Below are positions 1 through 12,000 of a DNA stretch of 64,000 nt, in pieces. Each line of letters begins with the position of its first letter. The stretch's first letter is position 1. The DNA is taken from the NCBI GenBank assembly GCA_013397075.1, contig VWZS01004847.1, positions 1 through 64,000 of the forward strand, given 5' to 3'. The notes under the pieces are model-generated. The model was not told the DNA's origin. It ran no database searches and was given only the letters and a program-made list of their open reading frames with translations. Both the position numbers and the translations under genes were made by a program. Source of the DNA: Rhabdornis inornatus. Taxonomy: Eukaryota > Chordata > Aves > Passeriformes > Rhabdornithidae.

Positions 1-15
1 CTTTTAGCACTCAAG
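1..15 (+). CDS. KIF2A: KIF2A exon end (partial, 5' cut by window)
   Basis: The first 15 bases read LLALK in frame and are followed by a GTAACT donor. They join directly to ECIRAL in the next exon, giving the conserved motor-domain stretch after the switch II helix. The rest of the exon lies outside the window. Confidence 0.9.
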
Positions 16-3000
16 GTAACTGATATGTTTCTATTGCCTTGAAGTAGGTGGAAGCCTACATATAATAGCAGTGACAAGTAAAATTAGTGTTTTTGCGGGC
101 TTTGCTTATCTACATTGTCTATTCATATGATAGGTAAAACAATGTATTGCTTTTTCCTCTGAATGCCTGAGGGAGCACTTAGTAAGTCCCAAGTAGAAAC
201 AGTGCAGGAACATTGTGCTATCAACTTATATGTAGTTTTTGTAAAATAAAACCAAAACACCCTAGCAAAACCAACCAACCTACCAGCTGAAAAACAAAAC
301 AAAATCCCCAAACAAACAAGAAAGCACCCCAAAAAAACAAGTTCACAAAAAGTCCCCAGTGGTTGAATTTGCAGACATTTCTGATATGTATTTAAAATAG
401 GAAGGCAAATGACTTACTTTGGTACTCAGAGTATGAATTACTAACAGGAAGTATTCTTACTGATCTCACTATTTATTTCTTCTTTTAAATAAAAGATAAA
501 ACTAACTGACAACATACTTACTGCTGTTAATGTAGTCACTAAAGCAAAACAACAGCAGCACATCCAGAAAAAACTAGCAAATAGTTAAAATAAACCTTGA
601 AAAGTGAAATCCATTTTTGTCAACTCCTCTTCATAGCAAATTGTCTGATACACTCACTTTACAGATTTTCATACATCCAATCCAGGACATAGAAATAGAG
701 CTAAGAAATACTACTTTAATATTCATCTGCCTTTTTTCTTTGATGTTTTATAGTGATTAAAAGAGGTTCAGTCTAAATAGGGAAAGTAATTTTTTTTTAT
801 TTCAAACTGGAGAAACAGTAGTTTTGAATGTCTTAGAATTTATCTCTGGTTTTGGTTAGTTTTGCTTAGGTTTACTACTCAGCACCCACACTGGTTTTAT
901 ATAAAAAATCTGAACCCCAAGACCTGTGTGGTTACTTTTTTATTCCCAGTATAAACTTGGGAGAAGACTGGCATCTGACTAAACAGATCTCACAACACAC
1001 CATAAAATTGTGATGTATGATATGTCATTACAAAATTCTGTAGCATGTTGAAAAACTGGAAGCAGCAGTTCCAAAACTTTGGCCTATTCTGATTTAACAT
1101 CAAAGTAAGCAATGCAGGGACCATTGGGTTGATGTTACTACTCATTTCCAAATGTAATTGAATAAAGCTGTTTTGTTTTTGTGGTTTGGTTTGAGGGTTT
1201 TTTTTTTTCAGTTTATTTATTTTGTCCTGGATAGTGCTCATACAACATATTTGGTTAATTTTCATGCAACTTGTCATTTTAATTATAGCAAGAGGTTCTG
1301 CTGATGCGGTACTAGTGATTTTAATCCGAATTATATGGGGAAGGGGAAAATGAAAATAGAGGCCTGCAGAGGTCTAAAAGGTGGTACAAAAAGATACAAG
1401 TTTCTCAATATCATGTTTGCCATTTTTCATCTATCCCAAAAACACTCCACAGCCTTTTCCATTTGTATTCAGGAGCCATGAATTTATTTTCAAGTTCTGG
1501 TTAAACTAGTACATTCTGACAAAGTGGTCTTTGTTGCAAATCCAAGATTTGCTGTTTCCATCTGGATATCAGTTCTGTCTTAACCTGTTCAGGATTTTGG
1601 CACAGGAAGTTCCTGTAATGTCTCAACATGGAAGTAGTGTTGTCATTTTGTTACCTGGTTTTCAGAGGTGTAGTGAAAACCAAATGTAGTTTAAAAGTCT
1701 ATTACAAATTTAGAAGCTGGTGGTGTCATTCTATAATCTTTTACTAATAAGGAGATAATATGATTCTAATTTTTCAGGAGTAAGCAAACTAAAAATCATT
1801 ATAAATTAAAATATCAGTTAAAAACTTGCTGATTGCCATATCAGTAATTCAATATAGGGTATGTCTGCGGCTGGAGGATTAATTGAACTTCTATAGAATT
1901 ATTCATGTAACGCAAAGGCTATTCCATCTACTGGTGCAGCTAAAAGCAAAGCTTTAATTTGAAATACATTTGAAGTATGGTTCAAATGTATTTCAAATAG
2001 AACTTCTATTGGTTGTAGAAGTTCTGTTTGCAGATACTTTAAAAGTGCACTGAGGAAGCCTTTCATCCGAAGAGGCAAAGGCAGAGTCTGGAATTGACTG
2101 TCAAAATATTATGATGACAACAATGCAAAAATTAAAAATTAAAGTTTCTTTTCATAAGAATAATGTATTAGACAATATCAGAGCACTGAGTAAACAGAAG
2201 TGATGGTTAGATGATGGTGTCTTGGTCACTGTTGTATTTAGTTGCTGCTGTAACTTCTGTAATAATTTTGTAATATTTACATCTGTACAGTATTGCTCAC
2301 TGGAACCCAATCTGTTGCAAATATTAGTGTAGCCCCTTGCCTCTGGGAATGGAGGAAGAGAAGATCTTATCCCTTTTTCTTCACATAAAGAGTATTTTAA
2401 AACAGGGAGGGACCTAATGTTTTCAAGTGTCTTCCAATGCTAAGTAGAGAGCTTGCTTCCAGTAGAGAGCTATGCCTACTTGGTTTGTGGCCTGTGGAAA
2501 CTTTCAGGAAGTTTGTTTTCTTCAAAGCTGTAAAGAACGACAGTGGTAAGATCAGAATCAAAGCCGCTGCTTTTAACTGGTACAGTTAACCCATGTCCCT
2601 GCCCATACTGCTGCTGCTGGCAGAGGTTGTAGCTCGTTCAGGCTTTTGTAACTGATAATCAGGAATAATTGTTAGCTTGAATATTTCACATCAACGCTGT
2701 TTAGTTTTGCTGTTGGATACAAAAGATGTAAACAATTTGGATGACATTGAGGCAGTTTTTAGGCTTTAATCCTTTTAAAATTCTTTCGTCTTTACTGAGC
2801 TTAATGAGAAGTAGAAGCCTAATGCTTATTGAATCCAAGATTTAACAGTCAATTTTAATGATATTTTTGGGGGAGTGCATCAAATATAAGGCATGTATTT
2901 TCTGATTCTGAATTGCATTTTTATTATGTTTATTTAACCCATGGTAAAGAACCTCTTTGTTCTTTCAGGAGTGCATTAGAGCCTTAGGCCGAAACAAACC

Positions 3001-6000
3001 TCACACACCCTTCAGAGCAAGTAAACTTACTCAGGTGCTAAGAGATTCATTCATTGGAGAAAATTCACGTACCTGTATGGTAAGTTGATTTGGTTAACTG
3101 TTCTAACAATTACAAAGAGAAAAGATGCTGCAAATTTAGGCTTTTATGTTTAAAATTGATTGCTTGCTCCTGGTAGTGTGTTGGACTTAAATTTGTTCAC
3201 TAATTGACATTGTATGTGGAGGAGGATTCAAAAGAGACATTTCTCAATGGTTTAGATTGAATATTAGGAGAAATTTCTTCACCAAAGGGGTTTTCAAGCA
3301 TTGGAACTGGCTGCTCAGGGCAGTGGTCTGGTCACAGTCCTTAGAGATCTTTAAAAGATGTGTAGATGTGGNGCTGTAGATGTGCAATTGCACCAGTATA
3401 AAAAACAGAATTCTTCTGACATATGAGTGAAAGGACAGATAAAAGTACTGATGTCCAGTTGTTTTATTTGTGCATCCTTAACATTTCTCTTTATGAGAAT
3501 GCAAACTCTCTGCAGTGCGTACCCATAACTAGGCTTGTTTGTGTTGGTTACTTTTCACATGCTCCTTTGAATTAATTACTCTAGAGGCCAGAGAAGTCTG
3601 CAGACCACAATGTGAAAACTATGGTCTTAGGACAGCTTAGTCTTCCCTTTAGTTGTTAGGCATGGTTCTAATTTGAAAATGGTGGTAAAATAGCATTTTT
3701 ATTAACCTTTTTTCCTTCAAATTAGTTTTCTAATGAAACAACAGGACAGTTTTCTTTCCTGCTGAGATATACCTGACCAAGCTGCAGATGTCCCTCCTCA
3801 TTGCATGGGGGTTGAACTAAATGACCTTTAGAGGTCTCTTCCAACACAAGTCATTGTATGACTCTATAACTTCATGAATCCTGTGCAGGATAAAATAGCT
3901 AGATGATGCAATTCTAGCAGGTATATCCACGCTGCTGAAGGAGGTTTGAAAAAATAGCCTGTTAGAAGTTACTCTCTGCACATCAAATAATTAGTGTTTG
4001 TGAATATTTCATGGAAGTTTATAATTAGTGAAAAGAATCCCCTCTCAAAGTGGAAATATGCTTTTTTATTTCTCATTCATATAACTACAGTCTCTTCACA
4101 ATTAAGCTTAAGAAACCTCTCTGAGGATAAGATACTGCTTTCAAATTCATTCTTCTGCTGTTNCACAGTCCTTAGAGATCTTTAAAAGATGTGTAGATGT
4201 GGTAGTTAGGGACATGGTGGTGGGCTTGGCTGGGTTAATGGTTGGATTAAATTATTTTAGAGGTGTTTTCCAACCCAAGTGGTTCTGTGATTCTGTGATT
4301 TTAGATAATTTGTTCTCTTCTCACTTTTTTATTGACCTTTCTTATTGCTTGTTCTAGTTTTCTGGGTAGGTTGGCAGCTAGAAACACTCTAGCTTGAGAA
4401 GTTTGTTTGTTTGTTTTCAACGGTGTCTTAATGATAAAAGAGTCTTGTTTGTTTTGCAGAATTCTGGGAAATAGGGTGTAGACTGGAAATACAGTGATGA
4501 GTTGTGATTTTTCAATGACAAAGATTAAACTAAGAGTTGTTATCAAGGTTATCAGAATATGCTTCAGGCTTTTGGGTGGGAAGTTGGGATAGATGGGGTG
4601 AATAGCTGTTGTAAATACNGAGGTCTCTTCCAACACAAGTCATTGTATGACTCTATAACTTCATGAATCCTGTGCAGGATAAAATAGCTAGATGATGCAA
4701 TTCTAGCAGGTATATCCACGCTGCTGAAGGAGGTTTGAAAAAATAGCCTGTTAGAAGTTACTCTCTGCACATCAAATAATTAGTGTTTGTGAATATTTCA
4801 TGGAAGTTTATAATTAGTGAAAAGAATCCCCTCTCAAAGTGGAAATATGCTTTTTTATTTCTCATTCATATAACTACAGTCTCTTCACAATTAAGCTTAA
4901 GAAACCTCTCTGAGGATAAGATACTGCTTTCAAATTCATTCTTCTGCTGTTTTTCTTAATAGTAGAACCACTTGTGGCATTCTGGTTTTAGATTTTGTTT
5001 ACATTAATTTTTTAGTTAAGAATGTAATCAGCAGAGTTTCGTCCTCAGATACTTGGTTTAACCCCAGCCAGCAATGGGGGTTATCACTAAGGACTTTCTG
5101 AACAAGGCAGATTTGATCCACTGTTCAAATGGAACGAGCATGCTGGTTGAATAAGACATTTTGCAACTATGCGGTACTTTTCAGTATGGAATGCGTATAA
5201 AATTATGTAGTAAAATCTTGTGATTTTTGATTACTAAAGGATACTTGACGTAAAAAAATACCTGCTATATGTTTTCCACTTGCTTTCTGAGATACAAATC
5301 TGTAAGGAGGATATTTGAGTAAAACTCATTGGGTAGTTTCTACTCTTCATTTTTATGTGACTTTTCCTTTTATTGTTTATGGATATGTTGCAGTTGAAAA
5401 AGTTACATGTTTAGGAATGGAGTATTCTCTCTGTATATAACATTAACTTATGATTTGGAAACTCTTTGTTTTTTCAAATTTCAGAAAAATATTTTGAAAA
5501 TAACTTCATAATGGGGACAGTTATGACTAAGATTTGCTTCCTTCAAAAGAAATCCAGAGACTTACAGTCAGCATCATTTTTTAAAAATTTTTTTCAGTCA
5601 TTGCAGTTTTACTGTTCTTGTCTTTTAATAGTTTGAGAAATCATTTTTTGAAGAGTTGCATTGTAGGTTAATGAATTGTCATTTGCAAGCTGCAGTGTGG
5701 CTACATAGAATAGTCTCATTTTTTAACCAGTGCTGCTCCTTGACATGTTGCATCCTTCATGTGATGCAGTCATAGCTGAAGAGGTCAGATTCCTCAGCCC
5801 TCCAGGGTGGGAGTAGGAACCTGCAGACTTCGTGTCCCAACAGGGTCATTGATTGTACTGTGATGGCTTACAAGCAGTGTAGATAGATTCAAAATAGGAA
5901 GAGTGGTTATTACAGGTCTTAAAGATACTCCTGTCCATAAGTAGTGCAGCTTTTGCCATCCTCATTTGGAATTAGGAGCAAGAAAGTGAGCAACAGAGAG

Positions 6001-9000
6001 GTCTGAGTACTCCTGTCCTGCCTGGAGTGGTCTTTTTGGGGCCTGAGGAGCGGTTATACATCAAGACTTGTGCACAAGTTCATGTGTCCTGAACAGGGTA
6101 TTCACACAGACCAAGGCACCTACAATGGCACTTCCCTAGAGCAGCTGTACCTTATGCTCTTTAAAATGTTGGAGCAGTCCCCTAGTGTTACAGGAGTGGT
6201 AGTAAATAGGTAAAGCAAAAGCAACACACACAAAACATAAGAAAACATGGAATTCATTCACCACTTCCAATTATCAGGATAGTTCAGCTGTCCCCAGGCT
6301 TTATCACGTGTAACGATGCCCTGGGAAGACAAATGCCATCAATCTAAACATCATTGTCTGTGGCATGCTCTGAACATTAACATGGTGGAAGAGATGTATG
6401 CATTTTTCATGTTATTTGAGTTTGGAAGGGCTTTAGGAACTTGTAGATTTTTGTTAATTAGCACCCAGAACATGCAGTTGTGTGATCTCAAATATAAGCT
6501 TGTTGTTTTCCATAGTAATTGATGTGTACCAGTATTAGAGGTTTAAACTTAGGTCTGTATGGTCACTTCCACCACGTATTTTTCCTTTCTCCCCAGAAGG
6601 AGAAATTCCTCTTGGGATGACTACCTCTGCTACAGGAATGTAGCAGCAGGATGAAAGGGAAGACCGAGATTATATAATCACCATCAGTTTCAGTCTCCTT
6701 AGTCTGTGATGCCATGAAAATGTTAGTGTGTAGGATCATAAAGGTGTTTGTTCTGGGTAGAGCCTTTATGACTGTTTAGGAAAGAGCACAGGTGGAAAAT
6801 TTGGACTGCTGAGAGAAACTAGGACAAATAATGATCCCACTTTTTCCAATCAAAGTTTTAATTTTTGCTGATTTTGGGAGAGGTGGTGCTATCTTCAGAG
6901 TAATTAATTTAACTGGAAAAAGAAAGACCTTTAGATTCCAGATAGGTCATGTGAAATGTTTGTCGTCAAGTATTGTTTACAGATAATTTCTGATTGAAAA
7001 AAATATATCTCTACTTAGGAAAATAGTTAAGCTTATCTTTACTACTGTTAAGTTCAGTTTCTCATGTGGCCAAAATCAGCATAGAATCTCCTTGAACAGA
7101 GGAGAGTCTCAAAGGATACATAAAAAAATAATGTGGTAATTGTCTATAAGATATATTAGACTTAGCGTCTACTGAGTTGCATATTTCCTTTTTTGAGGAG
7201 TGTATTTTTTAAATTACAATTTCATGTTTACACAATATGTTACTAAGATTGTTGGGGAAATTGAATTTCTATGAATTTTTGATGTTCCTTGTAGGGTTAA
7301 AAAAATTTAATTGGAGCTTTGACTGTACATCTGTGTCCCTGAGATGTTGTGTAAGGACAGCTGTACATAGCAGACATTTTTGTAGAAGATCAGAAATTAA
7401 CTGGAGATTAAAAAATATACACATCTAAATTTATCTACCCTTTCATTTGTATAAAGTGATTTGCCAACGTGTGGCTTGTTTTCTCCAGATCGCTACAATT
7501 TCTCCAGGGATAGCATCATGTGAAAACACTCTAAATACACTGAGATACGCAAATAGGTATGAAAAACGTTATTTCTTAAAGCTATACTGGCAGTTGATTA
7601 CTGACATTTGAAATAGTGTTGTTCGATGATGTATGATTATTTTACCTGCTTGAATAATTCAATGGCAGTTGTGTTTCTTAAAAAGATTAAAACCGAATTA
7701 CTGGTCCAGGCTCACATTTCATTTAAACTGTCACTTTGTACAACGATTACAAAAGAATCTGTTAAAACTGCATCTATGCCATTATCCAGAGATGGATAAT
7801 GTGGATTGCAAGGTATGTGGGATATGCTACTCTTAGTTTTGCTCTTGCTTTGAAAGGACCATCTCTTGCATTAGAGATAGTTGGTGTTCGTGATGATTCC
7901 CTGGGGTGTTGGCTAAAATACCTTTCTGTGATGTGAGTTTCTTTTTCCATCCCTTTGGTAGAATTTTGTGTAGTTGCCAGTCTGTATTATATGTACATAT
8001 AAAATTTCATGCTTCCCAGCTTCAAGCAAATACCTGAGAACCCTAAGTAAAGGCTTAAAAATGCAGAAAATCCAACAGGCTTTATGATTGCTCTAGAGAA
8101 ATTAGCACCTCCAGAGGCAGATGCATCACTTGAGACCTGTACTGCTCTAAGAAATTGTTCAGCTCTCTCCAGTGATTGTGAAAGGAGCCCTCACCTTCTG
8201 CAGTTCTGCTGTGTTTTAAAGTCTGTGGAGATGGTGCAATCAGGTCCTGTATGTCCCCACAGCCAGACTTATGACTCAGAGACGCCCCACACTTTGCTGC
8301 AAAGGACAAAGGTGGCAGACAGCCTCTGGGCCATCAGAAGCCCTTGCTTTGCCCGGAGAGGCCATCTGGGGGTCTGTTTGCTCCTGTGAGAGGTCAGGCA
8401 GAACCACAACTGCTTCTGCTTGGCTAGGCACAAAGGTCTGCTAGGAAGGTTTACTGCCTGCTTCTCTCAATCTCTAAATGTCCCTGTATCTGGGTTAATG
8501 GAGCTAGTAGTAAACCTGCCTAGCTTGGACCAGTCTGTCTAATTTCCTCCCTGAAGAGAATGAGGCATCTACTCCTCTGCTTAGAGTAACATGATGCAGG
8601 ACCTTGCACATTCAAGATTTGTTGGAACTTCTATCCCTTATACAACTTATGTTGCTGAAGTGACTCCATAGAATGTCACTACAAAACAAATTAAGCACCT
8701 CTTTCTAGTGTCCTAAGTAGTTAATGCTGAAACTGTTTCCTCCTCTTAGTGTTAAAATTGTATGCTGTTATGGAGTATATACCTGTCACTGTAATGTTGC
8801 TTCATGTGTTTTGTATTGTTTTTTATTTTTTTCTAACAATACATCACTTTCATAGTAGTTAGTTTTAGGTGATGGTCACTAGTGTGTGGGCAGTGACAAC
8901 AGGAGGTGAAATAGAATTTACCCTTTTGTAGCTGTAGTGATTTGATATTTTAAAAAGAGTCATTTAGTGGAATATTGAATGTAGACCAATCATATTAACT

Positions 9001-12000
9001 ATACAGACCGAAATCTGGAATTAGTCTTCTCAAAATACTGCTGTTACAGTCCCCTGCAAATTAGCAGGACTGGATTTGTTCAGCTTTGTAAGTGATCTGT
9101 TTGCAGAGAGTTTAAATATGTTGAAACACTTGTGTTATAAAAATAATTCTGTAGTTAAACTATTAAAGAAGTATGCTAAACAAAGAGTTGTCATTTTAAC
9201 TGTGTTTATGAGAACATTTTCTTTTTAATTTGCCCCTGTATTTTGCTGCTGCAGAGTAAAGGAATTTGGAATTAGTCCTTCAGACATTCCCTTCTCACAG
9301 GGTAGTGGCAGTCGCTCTGATCTCTCTCCTTCCTATGAGTATGACGACTTTTCTCCTTCAAACACCAGGTCTACTTCATTCTATACATGGAACTTTATTT
9401 TTAAGTTTTCTTTTTGGCTGTGTAATTTTACAGACCAACCTTTCATTAGTCCCCTTGCCTTGAGTCACACATACTTTGTTTTTATTTTGGTTTGGCAGGT
9501 GATGGTTCTGCATGATATGCAATCATCTTCCCAGTATTTTGTTTACCCTCCTTAAACATCCACATTCTTTATCCAGGCTTGCTAGCTTCCTTCACATTAA
9601 AAAAAAAAAAAGTGATGTCACCTTCATACATTTAATGGACCAAATCTGACAAGTTTGTGTTTAGGGTAATTTGAATATCTCTGAAAGGGAAAATTTTCTT
9701 ATACATATACATATATATATATATGTCGTTAAAGCTTTTCAGCACTCTGAAGATACACGAAAAATATTTTCCATTATAGTAAATAAATACTACTTGAAAG
9801 AACATTTTTCCCATTAAAGAAATTAAGAATATGTTCTGAAACTTGCTTTCAGACTTTCATGCATATTTCATAAACTTGCTTTTAAATAGGCTTTTTTTGA
9901 CAGAATCATGGTCAATCTTTAAACTGCTTACGTGCTGCGAGAGCCTACCATTTTATTAAAATATTTTCACCTTTGAAATAAAGAGTCTGTTTGTTCTCTG
10001 AAATATTCAGTTGCAAGTCATTATTTTCTTCAGAATTTCTTGGTTGATTTGCTTGTAGCAGCTAGTGCAGAGCTGATTGACTAACTTTTTTAAAGCGCAA
10101 CTGTGTATGCAGAAAAAGGTTGTTAGGTCTAGGGTGCTAAATGACCTTTTCTTCATCACCCATTGTCAAAGAGGTAAGTTGAGGGGTTTGAAGTTTTTGC
10201 CCTGCTAACTGTTAACAAGTAGTAAGATTTCAATCAGAAAAATACTTGTTGCTAGCTTTACTTTAATCCACATGCAAGTAATAAAAATACAAGAGTCCAT
10301 GACTTTTAGGAACTGGACTAACATATTTTTGTCACTGAAAGTACATTAAATTTGTGAAGGTGATATCATCATTTTCCTTATTAAATGAATTGATTGCGCA
10401 TAAACCCATAGAGCTTTATTTTTGGTTGTCACTCTTTTGCATGGAGGTTACTAATTTTAAAATGAAACATTTTTTGCCCATAGAGTGAAGGAGCTGACGG
10501 TTGAGCCTACTGCTGCAGGAGATATCCGTTCCATTATACACCATACTCCCAACCAGATGGATGACTTGGAGACACAGTGGGGTGTGGGAAGCTCTCCTCA
10601 GAGAGATGATCTCAAACTGCTCTGTGAACAAAACGTGAGTGGTTTACGGAATTACAGAATTAATGGAAAGAGATGATGACATACAGTGGGGAGAACAAAT
10701 CCAGATCAATAGCCTGTTAGTGAAATCTTAAATACGTACAGCATCCCTCTTCACCTTTTCTCTTTATGGTATTGCGCTCTTTTCCTTACAAAAGAAAAAC
10801 CGAACTCAAAAACATTTTTTGAATGGTTTCTTTATCTTCTTTGCTGATTAGGGCTTTTAGTACCTAGGCAGGCTGTGGTGATGATCTATAGTATGCATTT
10901 TTTCCACAATAGCATCACATTTTAGGCAGTTGGAAGTATCCTAGAACTCACCTCTTTTACTTAACAGTCTTTGTGGTTTTGAGCATTATTTTCCCTGCAT
11001 TCAAACCCTATTTCAATTGAGTTTTCCTTTCCCTGCATGTGGAAATATGGCTACCAGTCATTCCTCCTCCTAGCATCCTGGTTTTCCTAGGGTGAAACCC
11101 CACTGCAGTGTTTGGGAAGATAATCACATGATGTTTCCAGTATGTCTTCCTGGGCTGGAGGAGTAGGGAGCTGAAAGGTATCTTCTGAAGGGCATTCTCC
11201 CTTGTTGCTGTTATCAGCTTTAGTCCTGGCCCTTAAATATTCAAAAGGGATTAAAACTCTATTTGTGAAAATGCCCATGAAAAATAGAAAGGAAAAATTC
11301 TTATAATCCTAACATTTTTCACAAGACTCTCAGTCTTTTCAGACATCTCTTTGTGATATCTGCAATATATCTCACTTTAGTAAATGACTGTTTTTCCAGG
11401 ACTCTGTTTCATAAGAACATGGTAGTGATTCCTAGAGCTTCCCATTGGATGTTCCTTCCAACCAGATATCCTATCATATCACTTGTTCATTACTCATGCT
11501 GAATAAATTTAAAGCTTACTTAATGATTTAAAAAATATTTCAAAGGCATTGTGTAAGGAGCTACACTGTCTTGCTAAACATCCATTACAGCCTACAGTAC
11601 TTTCCTCTTCTGTTGTTGACTATTCATTTCTAAAGAAGCCTTCTTTGTCCCAGTTTGTAAATCCATGTGTGCATTCTTCTAATTTATCAATCACTATGTG
11701 CATTTTAGATTTCTCCCTTTGTGTTTATTTAACTTTTTTTTCCAAAGGTTTAATTTAATTTTGATTTCCTGGAATGTATTGAATGTAATTGCTGTACTCT
11801 TTTTTTTGAAATTTTTTTCCTATCTGTTGCAGCATGCACAGCAAAAAGTCCTGCCCAAAGTTTTCTGTGGGCATTAAAATCTATTAGAAATTATTAGAAA
11901 TTATAATTCTTCTCTTGAGACTTCCTCTTCCCATTATTTTAACTTGTTATTTTAATGTGGAATATTCTGATTTCCAGTATTTGCTAGGATTAGTGACTGG

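Noticed and set aside
3831..4951. A biological tandem duplication of 332 bp
   Set aside because: No divergence seen between copies, borders coincide exactly with Ns, and an overlapping-contig explanation also restores a split CR1.
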